DNA of 64,000 nt from assembly GCF_014192095.1 (NCBI RefSeq), contig NZ_JACHXN010000011.1:124001-188000 (forward strand), in the 5' to 3' direction. The notes under the pieces are model-generated. The model was given only the letters and a program-made list of their open reading frames with translations, was not told the DNA's origin and did not search any database. The position numbers and the translations under genes are program-made. Shown here in pieces: positions 62,659 through 64,000 of the stretch (position 1 is the first letter of the stretch; every line of letters starts with the position of its first letter). The DNA comes from Phyllobacterium trifolii. Its GTDB lineage: Bacteria > Pseudomonadota > Alphaproteobacteria > Rhizobiales > Rhizobiaceae.

Positions 62659-64000
62659 CTATTGGACCAGCTCGATCTCGCTTGGCCGCCACTTCTTGGT
62701 GAAGAACGGCTCCAGCGGGCTGTAGAGGCGCAGGAGCGTGAACCAGCCCTTCTTGGGATCGGTCTGGATCCAGTTGCCGCGCTTCACGCCGTCGGGCTGG
62801 GTCGGGCCGAAGTAGATGGTCGTGGAGCCGTCCGCTGCGGCCTCGGCTGCAGGCGACGGAAAGCTCTGGCTGCCGGCGCGCGGATAGCGTTGTGGTGTGT
62901 CGAGCATGGAACGGGTCATGTTGTCGTAGAGCGTGAACGACCAGAAGTTTTCTTCCGGAATGCCCTGCGGCAGCATCACCTTGTAGGTCTTTGCGCCGTC
63001 AAAGTAGTTCTTGTCCGCGTCCGTCATGGCAAACAGATATTGGGAGCCGATACCCGTGAGGCGCATAGCCATGCCTGGCGTGATGCCGGTGACGCCGTAG
63101 AAAAAGTTGGTCCGCGCATCCATGGTGCGGTAGCCGGTGGCCGGATATGGCTTGACACCCTCGGGCGTTATTTCAGGGATCGGCGTTTCGAACTCGTAAC
63201 CGGTCTGGAACAAGTAATTCATCCAAGCTGAGTTGGGATAATAGAACCAGCTCGGATCGCGTGGGCTCATGAACAGGTTGCGCGAGCTTGCATTGGCGAC
63301 CGCCAGCGCTTCGGTCATGATCTTCTTCATGCGCTCGTCGGGCGCGAAAGGCTTGCCCTTGACGATGCCGATCGCCGCGATCGGGCCCATCAGTTCCGGG
63401 TCGAGCGACGTGGCCGGTTCCTTCTGCACGACCTCGTTGAGCATCTCGTAGAAGCTCCAGTCGTTGGGCGGAAGGGTGTTCATTACCTTGCCGCTTCCGT
63501 CATGGAACACGGTCGGCGGCGGTGGGGTGATCTTGCCGAGCTTGGTCTTGCCGGCCAGGAAGTCGGCGACGGGAGTGCCGACACCGCCGACTTCGAAAGG
63601 ATAGACCTTGGTGAATTTCTTGATCCCTTCGACCACTGGTTTGGGATCGTTGTGATTCTCCAGGAACGACCGGCCGAACCACACGATGGAATTGGTGCGG
63701 GCACGCGCGACGAAGAATCCTCCTTCCGGCAGCGGCCCGGTGTAGTCCGGTCCCACAATCAGATATTTGCCACCCTCTCCGCGGTCGGGCCCAGGCGCGC
63801 CAAGGTCGATCACCCAGCGGAACCAGGCGTCCTGCACAGCGCCAAGAAACTTGGGCGGAGTCTCCACCACAACGGGCCCCTTGCTAAGATCGAGGAAGCC
63901 CATGACGTAGATCGTGTCGGCGTTCGCGGTCAGGAACAGCGACTTGGCATCCATCAACTGTTCGAAAACGATGACCTCGTTGTCCTTCATCCCTATGCTC
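62659..64000 (-). CDS. DUF1254/DUF1214 protein (N-terminus outside the window)
   Basis: At least 446 residues are encoded, and the frame stays open through the right edge (codons before the ATG at 63990 are coding-like). DUF1254 comes first (FLTANADTIYVMGFLDLSKGPVVVETPP), then DUF1214 (ENFWSFTLYDNMTRSMLDTPQRYPRAGSQS and GNWIQTDPKKGWFTLLRLYSP). These periplasmic or secreted proteins are widespread and uncharacterised. The signal peptide expected at the start is not visible. Confidence 0.9.
   Translation of the reverse strand, partial: SIGMKDNEVIVFEQLMDAKSLFLTANADTIYVMGFLDLSKGPVVVETPPKFLGAVQDAWFRWVIDLGAPGPDRGEGGKYLIVGPDYTGPLPEGGFFVARARTNSIVWFGRSFLENHNDPKPVVEGIKKFTKVYPFEVGGVGTPVADFLAGKTKLGKITPPPPTVFHDGSGKVMNTLPPNDWSFYEMLNEVVQKEPATSLDPELMGPIAAIGIVKGKPFAPDERMKKIMTEALAVANASSRNLFMSPRDPSWFYYPNSAWMNYLFQTGYEFETPIPEITPEGVKPYPATGYRTMDARTNFFYGVTGITPGMAMRLTGIGSQYLFAMTDADKNYFDGAKTYKVMLPQGIPEENFWSFTLYDNMTRSMLDTPQRYPRAGSQSFPSPAAEAAADGSTTIYFGPTQPDGVKRGNWIQTDPKKGWFTLLRLYSPLEPFFTKKWRPSEIELVQ

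Noticed and set aside
1-64000. CRISPR arrays, rRNA, tRNA and intact insertion sequences
   Set aside because: No regularly spaced repeats, rRNA or tRNA signatures and no transposase frames were seen on either strand.

Overview
This 64 kb window is from an alphaproteobacterium of the order Rhizobiales (Rhizobium/Agrobacterium/Phyllobacterium/Brucella-like). The evidence is the phoU-phoB gene order behind pst, DUF982/DUF6766/CsbD/DUF2065 families, EcfG(RpoE2)-type promoters, an alphaproteobacterial LexA box (GAAC-N7-GAAC) ahead of imuA-imuB-dnaE2, and the thyA-folA-hflK-hflC-DUF2065 neighbourhood. The mix of accessory blocks suggests a genomic island, chromid or megaplasmid; which one cannot be told from sequence alone.

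Layout. (1) 1-6.9 kb: the 3' end of a moeA-like gene, then a Pho-box-controlled pstSCAB-phoU-phoB operon with unusually large PstC and PstA. (2) 7-15.2 kb: an accessory insert with a dodecin gene, a 532-aa orphan protein, an OLD-family ATPase/TOPRIM nuclease plus UvrD-like helicase pair (Gabija-like), and a protein with a HEPN-type RNxxxH motif. (3) 15.7-20.3 kb: a second Pho-box-controlled operon, pstSCAB with a second phoB and no phoU. (4) 20.7-25 kb: small genes, an RTX-repeat protein and a CNNM/CBS membrane protein. (5) 25.1-31.8 kb: four small minus-strand genes, then the SOS mutagenesis cassette imuA-imuB-dnaE2. (6) 31.9-42.6 kb: a stress-flavoured region (cold-shock protein, Pcm, PfpI, CsbD, isochorismatase, a Crp-like regulator) with several EcfG-like promoters and a duplicated divergent module (DUF982 gene facing a two-gene pair). 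(7) 42.8-57.1 kb: exporters, then a large arsenic block: ArsK-like MFS, two ArsR regulators, a DUF6428 protein, arsR-arsC/N-acr3-arsC-arsH, moaA and a phnCDE1E2-type transporter. (8) 57.1-58.2 kb: a dyad-rich junction with no clear gene. (9) 58.2-61.5 kb: a core-chromosome fragment that starts inside thyA and runs through folA, hflK, hflC and DUF2065. (10) 61.7-64 kb: DUF899 and DUF1254 genes, the latter running off the window.

How it fits together. Phosphate and arsenate are chemical analogues, and the window combines two Pst importers, two PhoB regulators and a full arsenic detoxification set. A 24-bp operator-like sequence is repeated at three promoters: arsR (48.6 kb), a divergent gene of unknown function (48.4 kb), and the phn-type transporter (57.0 kb), where a Pho box also sits just upstream. 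This predicts joint PhoB/ArsR control of that transporter and identifies an undescribed candidate arsenic gene. The moeA remnant at the left edge and moaA at 52 kb suggest, by inference only, that a molybdenum enzyme such as arsenite oxidase lies outside the window.
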